Positions 1 to 10,598 of a DNA stretch of 41,497 bases are shown here, in pieces. The notes below the pieces were generated by a model. It ran no database searches. It saw nothing but the letters and a program-made list of their open reading frames with translations, and had not been told where the DNA came from. Both the position numbers and the translations under genes were made by a program. The stretch comes from Saccoglossus kowalevskii (lineage: Eukaryota > Hemichordata > Enteropneusta > Harrimaniidae). Location of the stretch: contig NW_003142304.1 in the NCBI RefSeq assembly GCF_000003605.2, positions 555,159-596,655 of the forward strand. Direction: 5' to 3'. The stretch's first letter is position 1. Every line of letters starts with the position of its first letter.

Positions 1-782
1 CTGTACTCAGGGCTATAGTCGTATCCAACAGTTCACATGGACGTACTGGGAGCTCCATGGTCTCAAAAAAATCATGTGTAGCATTATCACGCGCAACTTG
101 AATGTAAATATTATGCAATAATAATGGTAAAGTTTAATCTCTGACAAATAAAAAGACGCAACAAATTGACCTGGTGGTGTATTTGACCTCGAAAGCTACT
201 GCATAGCAAACATGAACAAAATGATTTATAAACAGACTATAACTACAAACTAAACAAATTCTACTCAAATTAATTCTACAGTTTTGCTTTCTCAGGCGAT
301 CCTGTGCATAAAACTGAAATTTAAACAGGTCGGCATTTTACCGGTAAACCGGAAAATCAATGCATAAATTAACTTGTCAGAAGTGTGAATTGCCTCCTGC
401 CAGTACGGTAACGGCCTTGCCGGTACGGCTAATGACCTTCGGGTACGGTAAAGCAGCGGCCGGTACGGTAAAGCAGCGGCCGGTACGGTAAAGCAACGGC
501 CGGTACGGTAAAGCAACGGCCGGTACGGTAAAGAAACGCATGCCGCAGGAGACTCACAGGAAACCGGCTTGGTGGTAATGATCAGTTCCCTTATACTTGA
601 CTAGACTAGACTAATAATCACATTTGTAACAATTCTGATTTATTTCCCATGCATCCAGGTCTATTCATGGAAATACAAAATGTTTTTCAAAGATTTGCAT
701 TGTGATAACTTTTCATCTTTCCAGCTGACCTGTATTCTTACGGGATATCTATTTATTTCAAACTTTTCATTCTCTTCCCAAG
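1..782 (+). other. KCNMA1: Slo1 intron (5' part beyond the window), with a GC-rich minisatellite
   Basis: This stretch precedes the first visible Slo1 exon and ends in an acceptor with a pyrimidine-rich tract (ttcattctcttcccaag). I found no exon matching the conserved RCK1 segment that should lie just upstream, so that exon is taken to be outside the window. The only structured element is the minisatellite at 401-540. Confidence 0.7.
401..540. repeat. 20-bp minisatellite, GC-rich
   Basis: Five consecutive units of 20 bases (cggtacggtaaagcarcggc, first and last diverged) run from 441 to 540. Degenerate related sequence, with the same ggtacgg core, extends back to about 401. The array stands out as GC-rich against AT-rich flanks. 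The minus-strand reading frame across it is a by-product of the repeat, not a gene. Confidence 0.9.
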
Positions 783-869
783 GATTGCAATAAATCCAGG
801 TCCCAATGTCAGGATAAACGAAGGAACTTTAGGATTTTTTGTCGCACCCTCTGCTCAGGAAGTAAAGAG
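783..869 (+). CDS. KCNMA1: Slo1 BK channel exon: end of RCK1 (INPG...EGTLGFF)
   Basis: This 87-bp internal exon enters and leaves in phase 2. It encodes a peptide that includes INPGPNVRINEGTLGFF followed by VAPSAQEVKR, which aligns directly with the vertebrate BK segment INPGNHLKIQEGTLGFF...EVKR at the end of the RCK1 regulator-of-K-conductance domain on the cytosolic gating ring. The donor is gtacgt, and the split Arg codon (ag|a) is completed by the next exon at 3206. In the family this segment packs into the RCK1 core and helps couple calcium binding to pore opening. No frameshift or stop is present. Identification rests on my recall of the human sequence, but the match is strong and collinear with all downstream exons. 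Confidence 0.95.
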
Positions 870-1039
870 GTACGTTGTCGTAATTTATTTCTCATTTTCT
901 AAAATATTAATGCATTGTGGGAGAATATCACAAAGTGCCTGAATATGATCCATGGTAAATATTGGCTGACATGTCAATACAGCTGTGTATTGTACATACA
1001 TTTGGCAGATCTATATCAGTAAAAAAATGCAAATTACAG

Positions 1040-1985
1040 ACTTGATACATTTATTCACCTGGAATTCAAATTATAGACTTCATATATACAATTGTACTCC
1101 TTGAATGTAAATTAACACCTGCAATGCAAATTATACATGTGAAATAAAGTTGTACTCCTGGAATAAAATAACACACCTGGAATTCAAATTATAGACTTCA
1201 TATACTGTGGAATACTTTATTTTCGCTGGAATTAATTTTCGCTGAAAAGGCTTTTTGGGCGTTCTTTGTGGAATTTATTTTCACTGATTTTTGGATGAGT
1301 TGAATGTGAAATATAGGAAAAAAAGTATATTCGCTGGATTTTATTTTCACGGAATCATCCCTTCAGTAAAAATAGCGAAAATAAATTCCAAGCGAAAATA
1401 AAGTATTCTACAGTATACAGTTGTACTCCTTGAATGTAAATTAACACCTGAAATGCAAATTATACATGTGAAATAAAGTTGTACTCCTGGGATAAAATAA
1501 CACACCTGGAATTCAAATTGTAGACTTCATATATACAGTTGTACTCCTTGAATGTAAATTAACACCTGGAATGCAAATTATACATGTGAAATAAAGTTGT
1601 ACTCCTGGGATAAAATAACACACCTGGAATTCAAATTGTAGACTTCATATATACAGTTGTACTCCTTGAATGTAAATTAACACCTGGAATGCAAATTATA
1701 CATGTGAAATCAAGTTGTACTCCTGGGATAAAATAACACACCTGGAATTCAAATTATAGACTTCATATATACAGTTGTACTCCTTGAATGTAAATTAACA
1801 CCTGGAATGCAAATTATACATGTGAAATAAAGTTGTACTCCTGGGATAAAATAACACACCTGGAATTCAAATTATAGACTTCATATATACAGTTGTACTC
1901 CTTGAATGTAAATTAACACCTGCAATGGAAATCATACATGTGAAATAACATGGAATCTAATAACACGTCTGGAATTCAAATTATA
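1040..1985. repeat. 118-bp tandem satellite, about 7-8 copies
   Basis: The landmark tagacttcatatata recurs at 1521, 1639, 1757 and 1875, giving an exact 118-base period, and earlier at about 1076 and 1193. Each unit also holds the subwords tgtactcc, aattaacacctg, gcaaattatacatgtgaaata and aataacacacctggaattcaa. Once the 209-bp MITE plus its TA duplication at 1205-1415 is removed, the spacing across it also becomes 118. The outer units are degenerate, so the edges are approximate. Confidence 0.9.
1205..1413. mobile_element. MITE family A copy 1 (TA target, about 40-bp inverted ends), nested in the satellite
   Basis: The ends are near-perfect inverted repeats: ctgtggaatactttattttc on the left and the reverse complement of gaaaataaagtattctacag on the right. 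Both sides are flanked by TA (1203-1204 and 1414-1415). Deleting the element and one TA restores the uninterrupted satellite word cttcatatatacag, so insertion and target duplication are directly visible. There is no coding capacity. The TA target and CTGTA-type ends suggest a Tc1/mariner-type non-autonomous element. Related copies lie at about 2963-3171 and 34278-34491. Confidence 0.92.
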
Positions 1986-2441
1986 CATGTGATATATATA
2001 CAGCTGTATTCTTGGACTGCAAAATTATACTTAGTTTAATAGAATGTATACATATGTAGCTCATCTTCAGCCAATTTTGATTTAACAATAATCTACGTAT
2101 TCCTCATATTCCTAGTTATTCCCATGACTTTTACATATACAAAGTGGATTCAAAACTGTTTTGTCATTGACATTGATTGAAGTGTACTCTCAAGAGTCAA
2201 TGTCAAGTGTACATGCCATTTAAACACACTATTTAACATTCAGTGCATCATTGGTTCCGCTTGATAGCAAGTACACACTTAAATGGACATGGTTGTCATG
2301 TTATAAAATATGCTTCTCAGTTTCTACCTCCAGGGACAATTCTTAGAATTGGCAGTGTTAATTAAAGCATTCGCAGTGTAATGGCAGTCAGCGTTCTCTA
2401 TATCTGATGTACATGTACCTGGATTATTTCTGGCCTTCTAC

Positions 2442-2605
2442 AACCGTAAAATCTGTATTAGAAGCCGCACCCATTCTTTTTGAACAATTGAGACCCAAAA
2501 ATTCACCATTTCTCATATGTGTAGATGCTCTAATAGAAGCCGCATCCCCTTTGTTGCATCGTACCATTTTAATAAGAGCCGTGGCTTTTAATACAGATTT
2601 TACAG
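2442..2605. mobile_element. Palindromic MITE family B (about 26-bp inverted ends)
   Basis: The left end (accgtaaaatctgtattaga) and right end (reverse complement of taatacagattttacagta) form an inverted repeat of roughly 26 bases. A flanking TA is clear on the right (2606-2607) and plausible on the left (2440-2441). An internal word, taatagaagccgc, repeats the left-end word. No protein is encoded. The left boundary is uncertain by a few bases. Confidence 0.7.
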
Positions 2606-2962
2606 TATATGTGCATTTCATAACTACAGTATATCACTAGTATTCTTTTCAGATATCCATCAACTGTTTGGACCAATGCTGCATTCCATCTAGCCCTATC
2701 ACTTCGAGTGCCTAAGTCAATTTTTGTCTCTATTCACAAAAAAACATAATTTTTTTATTATATTTTTTCAAAACTTTTGCTCATGACCTTTAGCCGATTA
2801 GAAATTATGTTTATTTGGTCCCAAATTAACAAAAAAATGTAAGAAAAATTCATAAAATACTACCAAATGTTCCACTAAAATTTTGACGGGAACAATTGTT
2901 ACATTCAAGGGTTTAATATTCAGTGAGTACAGTAGATTACATAACAAGAAGCTGTAGCATCC

Positions 2963-3171
2963 ATTACAAATACTTTAGAAAACTTTTTTTTGGCTTGGAA
3001 TTAATTTTCGATAAAGGAATGATTCAGTAAAAATAAAATTTAGCGAATATACCTTTTCTCTTATATTTTACATTCAATTTGTCAAAAATCAGTGAAAATG
3101 AATTCCATACAAAACAACCAAAATGTCTTTTCAGCGAAAATTAATTCCAGCTAAAATAAAGTATTTTACAG
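2963..3171. mobile_element. MITE family A copy 2, adjacent to the exon at 3206
   Basis: The interior and right end (gaattccatacaaaac, cgaaaattaattccagctaa, aataaagtattttacagta) match copy 3 at 34278-34491 and resemble copy 1 at 1205-1413. The left end is degraded (ttacaaatactttag). A TA follows the right end at 3172. The element stops 34 bases before the Slo1 acceptor at 3205, so the branch-point region of this intron lies in or next to transposon-derived sequence. Confidence 0.8.
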
Positions 3172-3205
3172 TACTGTAATCAATTTTTTTTTAATTTATT
3201 TATAG

Positions 3206-3282
3206 AGCGTATTATTACTGTAAAAGTTGTCATAGCACAATATCAGATGTAAGAAAAATAAGACAATGCAGGTGTGAGAGTG
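3206..3282 (+). CDS. KCNMA1: Slo1 exon: post-RCK1 CXXCH (heme-motif) segment
   Basis: This 77-bp exon is preceded by a T-rich acceptor ending tttatag and followed by the donor gtaagt. The first base completes the Arg codon of the previous exon. It reads [20 protein letters not shown] then CRCES, matching vertebrate AFFYCKACHDDITDP...KKCGCK. The CKSCH pentapeptide preserves the CXXCH motif reported in mammalian Slo1 as a heme-responsive site in the RCK1-RCK2 linker, and the downstream Cys pair is also kept. It leaves in phase 1, the same position at which vertebrate Slo1 inserts the stress-axis (STREX) exon, so the following long intron is where alternative cassettes are expected. Confidence 0.95.
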
Positions 3283-4264
3283 GTAAGTACTGGTTACTTT
3301 TCTTTCCAAAACTCTGGGGTTTCTTTCTAGCTTCTGTAACTTTGGTTGTATTAAAGTTATAGTGATATAAATACAATTTCTGTGGTGTGTTTATATCATC
3401 GGTCGTGCTACACACCAATAGCAGGCAAGGAGGTTCCCATAGTAACTCTGTCACAAAACTGAAATTGATCTCCATTAGTCTAATTTACCAGAAATGTGAA
3501 ATATTAGTTCTCAGTTTTGAGATTACATGTTTACGACAGAATTGGACTGTAAATTGCATTTTTAACCACATAAGTCACTCAATATAAGATTATTTTACTT
3601 GTATACTATGGAGATTATTTTTGTTTCAATTTTGTGACTGAGCATTCAGAAATGTAATGAAATAAATAAATTGAGATGATGACGTGGTTTTTCAATAACT
3701 GCATGTGACTCTTAAATAGGAGGTAAGAATCAGAATATTTTTTAATTGATATAGAACTTCTCCTGTTCTACAATTGTAAGGAACATCCTGCACAATAATT
3801 TTATAGTTATATATTTTAATTAAATATCTATCCTATAATCCTTTGTAAATCACACCCACATAATTCAATAGTTTAATTTATTTTTATATAATAAAATTAA
3901 AATTTGATATATTGAAGAAGTAAGTCTCAACACCCAGAAACACTTCACTGCAACGATGGAATGAGTTCCTGTCACACTGTTCCTGTTTTTATTTTTTTTC
4001 TATAATGTCTGGACATTTCAGTGGTGAAAGAATTTAATCAGGTGTCACAACAGTTGGTTTGCAATAAGAAATACTGTAGCTACAATGAATATGTAAATTA
4101 GTAGTGTCACATGATCAACTTAATCATGCTCGTCCAATATTCGAAAAGGGCACTACTTACAGTAGTTACGTTTCAGATAATGATAGGAAAACATGTTTTG
4201 TGATCAGATTTTCAACACTTTGGAGGTCAGTCTTGCCCTCCCAGTTTCTACAGCTATTGTATTA

Positions 4265-4471
4265 CTGTAAAGGGGTTAATTATTCACTGGGTTTTAATTT
4301 TGCTTATTCCGCTGACTGGAAAATGCGCTAAATTAAAACCCAGTGAATATGTAAAATTTAGCTTAGAACACATTATCTAAATGATAAAACCGTGAATTTA
4401 AAACCCACTGAATATGCCTGAAATGGTAAATCAACGAAATTTAAACCCATTGAAAATTAGTCATTTTACAG
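4265..4471. mobile_element. MITE family C (TA target, inverted ends with internal subrepeats)
   Basis: The ends ctgtaaaggggttaattatt and the reverse complement of ...aattagtcattttacag are inverted and flanked by TA at 4263-4264 and 4472-4473. The word aaacccAstgaatatg recurs inside in several copies, so the interior is built of subrepeats. It has the same CTGTAAA terminus as family A but an unrelated interior, and no coding capacity. Confidence 0.85.
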
Positions 4472-7400
4472 TACATCTGTTTGAGTTACCTGTCTGCAAA
4501 TTGTAGGAGCTCAAATTGGTCCAAATATTGCATGCAGTAGTCTATATAACGTAATAGTAGGTCTTTCTTAATTATTTCACAACACAAAAACTTGAGGAAT
4601 AAACTGTGTTTTCCTATGGTTATCTGAAAAATTTTGTTGTGATTATACCCCGCCATTTCAACCCTCTATCCCTATTGTTTGAATGGTTTGAACCATCTAT
4701 AGAACATATATGGGGTATAAAGGTATAGTTTTATAAGCAGATGTATGCAAATATTAATGTATGATAGTAGAAATGATTGGTTAGTTGGAAATGTAACCTA
4801 TATTCTGATTGGTTGTTACTACTAGATAGGACAGGTGAGCTAGAATTTGAGCCAATAGGTGAAAAGTTTGCTAGATTCCTGGATAAAAACTAATTAATGT
4901 TCCTCAGTGAAGTTTCAATATTTATTACATGTGATAAGGCGGCTGCGTGAACCAAGCAATGGGTAAGGACAACTTACAGCCTGATTGATTTTAAATTATA
5001 GGGATTAAGGGATTGGTTAGTGTGAATGATAGCTTTGGGGTGAATGAAGCATTATCTTCTTGTCGTTAAACTTTGAAATGGGTCATTGCTCTGAGTACCC
5101 CCGTTAATGTAGTTTATTTATCAAATTGTGTTGTACAGCTTGTGTAGAAATCCAAATCATCATAAAAAATAATTTCAAGTTTAATGCTATAAATGGGAGG
5201 CATAAATCAATCCCACCTGAATGCTTTATAGGGCTATCGAATTTAAAAGCACGAAATGGTATAATTTGTAGATGTTTAACTGAAGTGTTTTTCCATTATG
5301 GGTGGCGACAGATGGGGAATATGGTGTTTTAAAATTCATTATTGTGTTATTTTCTTTCTGCTTTTGTGTTGTTATAGTATCTGCCTACTTTATATTTCCT
5401 TGTCAGTTCCTAATGTTCCATCTATTTTTTGTAATACTTGGAAATGCTTGCCAGGGTCAGTTCGTTCAAATTTTACAAATCTGTAGAAAATGAAAGGGGA
5501 TAATTAAAACATTTTGTAGCAGTGAATATTTCTTACAGATTTTCTCAAAACTTAATTTTTCATAAATATGTTATCAAGATTTTTCTTTCCAATTGACAAA
5601 TGTATATGTTGCACTAAATTTGTCCCAATCATTTTGCGGAAACTTTGTATTAAAAACAAAATGGCTGACATTTGTATTAAACATCTGAAAATGAGAATGA
5701 AAAAAGTAGAATTAATACTACCTGGTAACACATTCAAAATTGAATGGGTAACAGCCAACATGTTCATCATATTTACTTTTAGCATTTGGATGCGGTGATG
5801 ACATGCCATGAAAATTCAATCTAGTCATTGAATTCAGATGATCCCCCACCATATTCTTAGAGCAATTAAGTGACCACTGGTGAATTCTTCCATTGATGTG
5901 TACATGTATGTATTGTTGTTGTTGTAATTAATGTTGTTATACTAATTACTCAATTAATGTTAATTCTACCTGTCACCTTCTTCCTAGAAATCGTTCGTGG
6001 TATGTTTTTCTTTTTCATCACCTTGTTCTTCATTCCTGTTCTTCACAAACCACATTATGGTCGTATTTCATCCCGTTGTCATCGTTGTTCATGTTCCATG
6101 TGTGATGTGTGTCTATTTTTTGTTTACCACATTTTATGTATGTATGTTTCCCAGCCCTGTTCTGGATCTAACCGTGTGTTACTAGCATAGAGGACAATCC
6201 TAGACATGATTTGCAGCTTCTTTGTCACTGTATTCTTGTGACTTCACTAAAATCAGAAAGATGATGGAGCCCCAAACATTTGAAGTACATCATAGAGCAG
6301 GAAACAAACTGAAAATGCTTTAGGAGAGCTTCAGAGAGTCAAGAAGAATTGTATGAACTCTTTAACTCTCTTTAAATCCCTAACTCTCTTGATTTTCAGA
6401 CATGTTTCCATTATGATTACAGCCATTCACAAAAACATTCTGTCTTCATTTCTTATTCAAAATTTGGACGTATAGTCTTGGTTTTATAATTTCCAATTCT
6501 GTTTGGAGAAATTGTATTAAAATATAAGTAATTTGTAAAGTTTACTGATATATGAAATCTATCTAATCTAAAAACGACTAAACATTAAAACTAATGTTAT
6601 AATTTTGCTGTGATTTCTGTTTAGTTGAGGATGTTTTTCAAACCTGATAACTCATCTGCAATGCATTGTGGGATTATTATGCAAATTGATAGTAGTATAT
6701 ATACATTGTAAAACAAACAAACAAACAAACCTATATGTGGACTTTCACTCCAATGCCTATATCACCTGACTCTATGTATCATGTGCATGTTGTATCCAGA
6801 TTATACGACTCCATGTTATGTGCATGTTAATGATTGCACACTTTAGATTTAGGCAATCTATTCCGTTGCTAGTTTAGTCCTAGTGAAATGCTTAGTGGTA
6901 TTTACTGGTCTAGTGACCAGTAAACCTAGTGTAATGTTGTTTTAATAGTTAGTACTAGTATAGATAGGTGTTCCATGGACTATGATGATGTATATGGTCT
7001 GTATGGTCCACATGAAATCAGTTCAGAGCGCCAAAGCATCTTTGACCGTGAATTATATTCACTAATGGTGGACATACATTTTAATCACAACTTGTGTGGT
7101 TTGTGTTTCGTTAGCTCACAGTTCACACTGTACTTTCCTCATAGTTGATTTTTGTGATTTGTCAATGAGAAGGCTTTAGATTTAATTTGGTTGTGATAAG
7201 TTGAATGGAAAATACTGTTTAATTGATCTTGACTTTGTTTCATATATGTTATAGACCATACAGTGTTATACCGTTTGCGTGCTATTATTTATAACTTTAT
7301 ACCTGATTTTTAGCAAAACCATTCCCTGAATTTTTACACTTTTTATTTTTCAATAATCACTGGATGATAAACTAGCAAAGTAGACCTTCCTTTTTTCCTT

Positions 7401-7620
7401 CTATTTATTCCACTTGTTATCCGTATTCCCTGTCAGACAAGTAGAGTTAGTTTTCTAAGCACTGCGTGTTGTACAGATTAAAGATCGTTGTGAGTGATGT
7501 CACACATCGTTGCATCTTCATATTCCTCCCATCTTGGCAACATTCTCACCCCTCTCATGCTCAGCATGTGTTACACTCTTGTAGTGTTTTGCATTCATGG
7601 ACTGTACCATTTATATGCAG

Positions 7621-7635
7621 ACGAGGGGTGGAAAG
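7621..7635 (+). CDS. KCNMA1: Possible Slo1 microexon (15 bp)
   Basis: An acceptor-like tatatgcag is followed 15 bases later by a donor-like gtaata. Entry and exit are both phase 1, matching the flanking exons at 3282 and 12750, so inclusion would add five residues (DEGWK). BK channels do use very short alternative exons. The pyrimidine tract is weak, however, and such a pairing can arise by chance in a 9.5-kb intron. Treat it as a candidate only. Confidence 0.15.
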
Positions 7636-8452
7636 GTAATAGTTTCTCATCATTGTCATTTTCATCCATTGTTCATGAACTGCTTTGCTATATTTCTGTT
7701 CCAGCCTCTATTGATGCTAAGTTGCTGATATGTGAAAGTTTGTGACTTTTTGTCCCAGGGTTTAATTTAGAATAATTTTCAAAACTCTCAAAATGTATGT
7801 CCATATGTTTTTTTAGGATTGTATTCTCGGAGCCTATTGTAACTAAGACCTTGATTGTTTCAATAAAGATTTCAGACATTTCATACTTGTATAGACTGAT
7901 CAATTATGCAAATTTTCTGATCAATTATGCAAAATATCTTGTATTTTTGGCGGTGTGCTTTTGATGCTTATTAATTGAAAATGTTGAACTTATTTTAGCT
8001 ACAGAGTGGATCTCTGACAATCTAAATGAAGTACAAGACTTTCCATAAAACAGAAATCATATCTTTAAGTCATTCCTTCTGTCGCAACTGTTTAAAGTAT
8101 TTTTGTTAACTATAACACTATAGATTATATTTTCGATAAGACCCCCTAGGCCTAGCAAAACATCTAACTATATTTGCATGTTGGAAAATGATAAGAGATG
8201 TTCAATTTGCATCTTAACCAAGTATGAATATAACCAGTATATTTTGAGATTTTATGAAATCCTTATTTCATATTGATCCATGTTAATAATAATATTTTTT
8301 CCATAAATTTTAGAAATTATTCTGAGATTTTTTAGGTTTCACAGGTCAACAAACTTTCACATGCCAGTAAAACAGTCATGCCTGCTCTTCATACTCTTTA
8401 TTTTCCTCTCTGTACTTTGATTTATTTTTCTCTTGCTGTTGCTACTATCAAG

Positions 8453-8521
8453 ATGTTAGAGAGACTATCCTTTTTGATGCTGAAACTTTAACAAAAGATG
8501 AGTTTAAAGATGAAGTTTCTG
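8453..8521 (+). CDS. KCNMA1: Candidate Slo1 alternative cassette exon, 69 bp, acidic
   Basis: A long pyrimidine-rich tract (tttatttttctcttgctgtt...atcaag) precedes the candidate and the donor gtaaga follows. It enters and leaves in phase 1, exactly compatible with the upstream (3282) and downstream (12750) exons, and is 69 bp, so inclusion keeps frame. It would insert DVRETILFDAETLTKDEFKD then EVS, a strongly acidic peptide, directly after the CRCES cysteine segment, at the site where vertebrates place the cysteine-rich STREX exon. The peptide is unlike STREX as I recall it. Quality of splice signals, length and phase make this the best of the cassettes in this intron; expression is not shown. 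Confidence 0.65.
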
Positions 8522-10553
8522 GTAAGAAATTAAAATTATTGCAGGAGAATATAATATTTTTTTTTTTACTAACTAAAGTAGGTAATTTCGAGTGCTTGTA
8601 ATTTATTTTCTCCAGTAATTTCATGTGTGTATTTATGCCTGGCAAAAGAAGTTGCGGGAGAAAATATAAAAATAATAATTATATATATTGGCAATATAGT
8701 TCTGTAGGTAATTAAGTATAAACAGATCAAGTATTTCTTCACAGTTTTTATTTTGTTTCTATGACATTCTATTTTCAACATTCATGATGTTGTTTTCTGA
8801 TTTTTCTCAGAACTTGCAGGCTGTTTGCGTTTGCATTTTTGTGCATTTTGATGGCTTGTTTTGATTGAGGTGTTCAGCAGTTCCACTGTGTAGGTGGCCT
8901 CCCTCATGGGATTATATGCATTGTGCATGGCTGTTGCCATGGTTATTAACAGCATGGATTTCAGGAATGAAAACTAAACAAGAAGGGTCATTTGAATAGT
9001 TCTTTTAGTTTTGAGTAATGCATGTACTGCATTGTCTTGACTTGATAACATTTTAGAATGCTGGGTTGTGAGTTTTATTTATTTATTTATTTTTTAATTT
9101 TTAGTTCATAATTTATTAAAAAATATATAATGAAAACTGCGTTTAAGTTTTTATTTTTGTAAGTACATACTACATGTTTTTTTAATCTTTCTAATTCTTA
9201 ATATTTGATATCTGGGGCATTTCTGGGAAATTGATGATAATTAAAACCAATAATTGAAAGAGTCTTACCATATTTGTAAAAACATGCATACCGTATATTG
9301 AATTGTACTAAATGTAAACCGAATTTTGCATTTTATATATTCACTTTAATTAATTTTCACATGCTAATCGAACAATACAATATATTTATCTTTGATGCTA
9401 CCGGTAGTACTGAAAACAGTTCTATGGTAGATCATCTATCTGTATCCACATGCGAGTGTTGGCCATATTTATAGGTTTCACACTTGTACCATATTTATGA
9501 CGCTGTGGAATATTACATTTTGTACATTGATATTAAATTTGTTCACTGAAACACCATATCTTCTAATTTACTCATTATTTGAGTGTATGTGAAATTATAC
9601 AATTAATAACAATTGTGTCACGCATATTTAATTGGAAATTTGCATACATGTACTATATTTGGAAATTCACATACGATATTTGGGGGCACCAATTAACATA
9701 TTTAGTAACTCACGCACCATGTCCTGGCTATTAAACTGTTGTTGCTTCCTATATTCTGGAGGAGAGGGAAGGGGGGGGGTGGTGGTGGTGGTGGTGGTGG
9801 TGTGATTTAGTGTGTTGATACCTTTGAATCTTTTGTTTTTATGAATATGAGATATATGTATACACAGACTATTAAAAATAGATGCCTCATCCCCCCATAC
9901 ACAATTGTGTGCATGTATACGCAGTCTATTTGATCAGCCAACTATAGAATTTAATCACAACCTCATTTGCACTAAGTCTTGTATACTAAAATATTAGGAG
10001 GTTTCTTCTCTATTAAATACCATATATCAGTGTATTAAACATAAAATATATATATATATATATATATTTATGTAAATATATCTTCCATAGTTAGTCTCTA
10101 GATCACTATTTTTGACATGGCAACTAATAAAGATCTACATTCAACAAGACACTGCTAAAACTATAGCGTACAATGTAAACATGTCATACAGCGAGAAAAG
10201 AAATGACAGTGAGGTCAAGAACACAAAAATAAACAAAAGAAATCTAATATATCTGTACTACTCTGTAAATTTTATTCAATTTTCAATTAGTGTTTGTCAT
10301 TGTCATATTATTAAATGATCACTCGGCTTGCTTATTCAAATTTTTGGAGTGAATTTATTCCGTTGAAAATAAAAAATAATAGAAAATGTGAAATGAAGTA
10401 AGATATCATGTCTACCATACCATACAACTAACCAGTTATTTTCACCATATTCACTCATCTGCATAGTGTTTTTGTATTATTGTTTGTTTCACACACACAC
10501 ACTAACATCCCCTGCGTCATTTTTCCCTCGCTTTATGCCACCCTCATTTGTAG
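8522..10553 (+). other. KCNMA1: Slo1 intron between two candidate cassettes
   Basis: AT-rich sequence with a (ggt)n microsatellite at about 9768-9801 after a poly-G run, a (ta)n tract near 10049-10069 and an (ac)n tract at about 10491-10501. No conserved coding sequence is seen. Confidence 0.7.
9768..9801. repeat. (GGT)n microsatellite with G-run
   Basis: A run of G is followed by about eight GGT/TGG units. Such a G-rich strand could form a G-quadruplex in the transcript or DNA, but this is not shown. Confidence 0.85.
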
Positions 10554-10598
10554 TAAGCAGATTACCGCCTTACAACATGACGAACAAGGAACGTAAAG
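10554..10598 (+). CDS. KCNMA1: Candidate Slo1 alternative cassette exon, 45 bp, basic
   Basis: The acceptor follows ccctcatttgtag and the donor is gtaatg. Entry and exit are phase 1 and the length is 45 bp, so it fits the same slot as the 8453 cassette, with either or both included. The inserted residues read roughly VSRLPPYNMTNKERK, a basic, proline-containing peptide. Using the AGs 4 or 7 bases further in would run into a stop, which pins the acceptor at 10553. The local sequence is less AT-rich than its flanks. Vertebrate Slo1 also carries short alternative inserts in the RCK1-RCK2 linker, but I do not recognise this peptide. Confidence 0.5.

Larger units (their letters stand above)
870..3205 (+). 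other. KCNMA1: Slo1 intron rich in repeats
   Basis: The intron contains a 118-bp satellite (about 1040-1985) with a nested MITE (1205-1413), a second palindromic MITE (about 2442-2605) and a third (about 2963-3171) that ends 34 bases before the next exon. No coding sequence is seen. Short open frames on both strands at 2407-2640 are explained by the palindromic MITE. Confidence 0.85.
3283..8452 (+). other. KCNMA1: Slo1 intron, 5' part
   Basis: This is about 5.2 kb of AT-rich intron. It holds one MITE (4265-4471), a short (aaac)n tract near 6713-6731, and an exact 22-base tandem duplication (ctgatcaattatgcaaa...) near 7897-7940. A possible 15-bp microexon at 7621-7635 is listed separately. 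No other feature is recognised. Confidence 0.75.

Noticed and set aside
292-516. Minus-strand ORF with repeated YRTGRC/YRPLL-like residues
   Set aside because: It is a translation of the 20-bp minisatellite, not a gene.
2407-2640. Overlapping ORFs on both strands
   Set aside because: Produced by the palindromic MITE at about 2442-2605.
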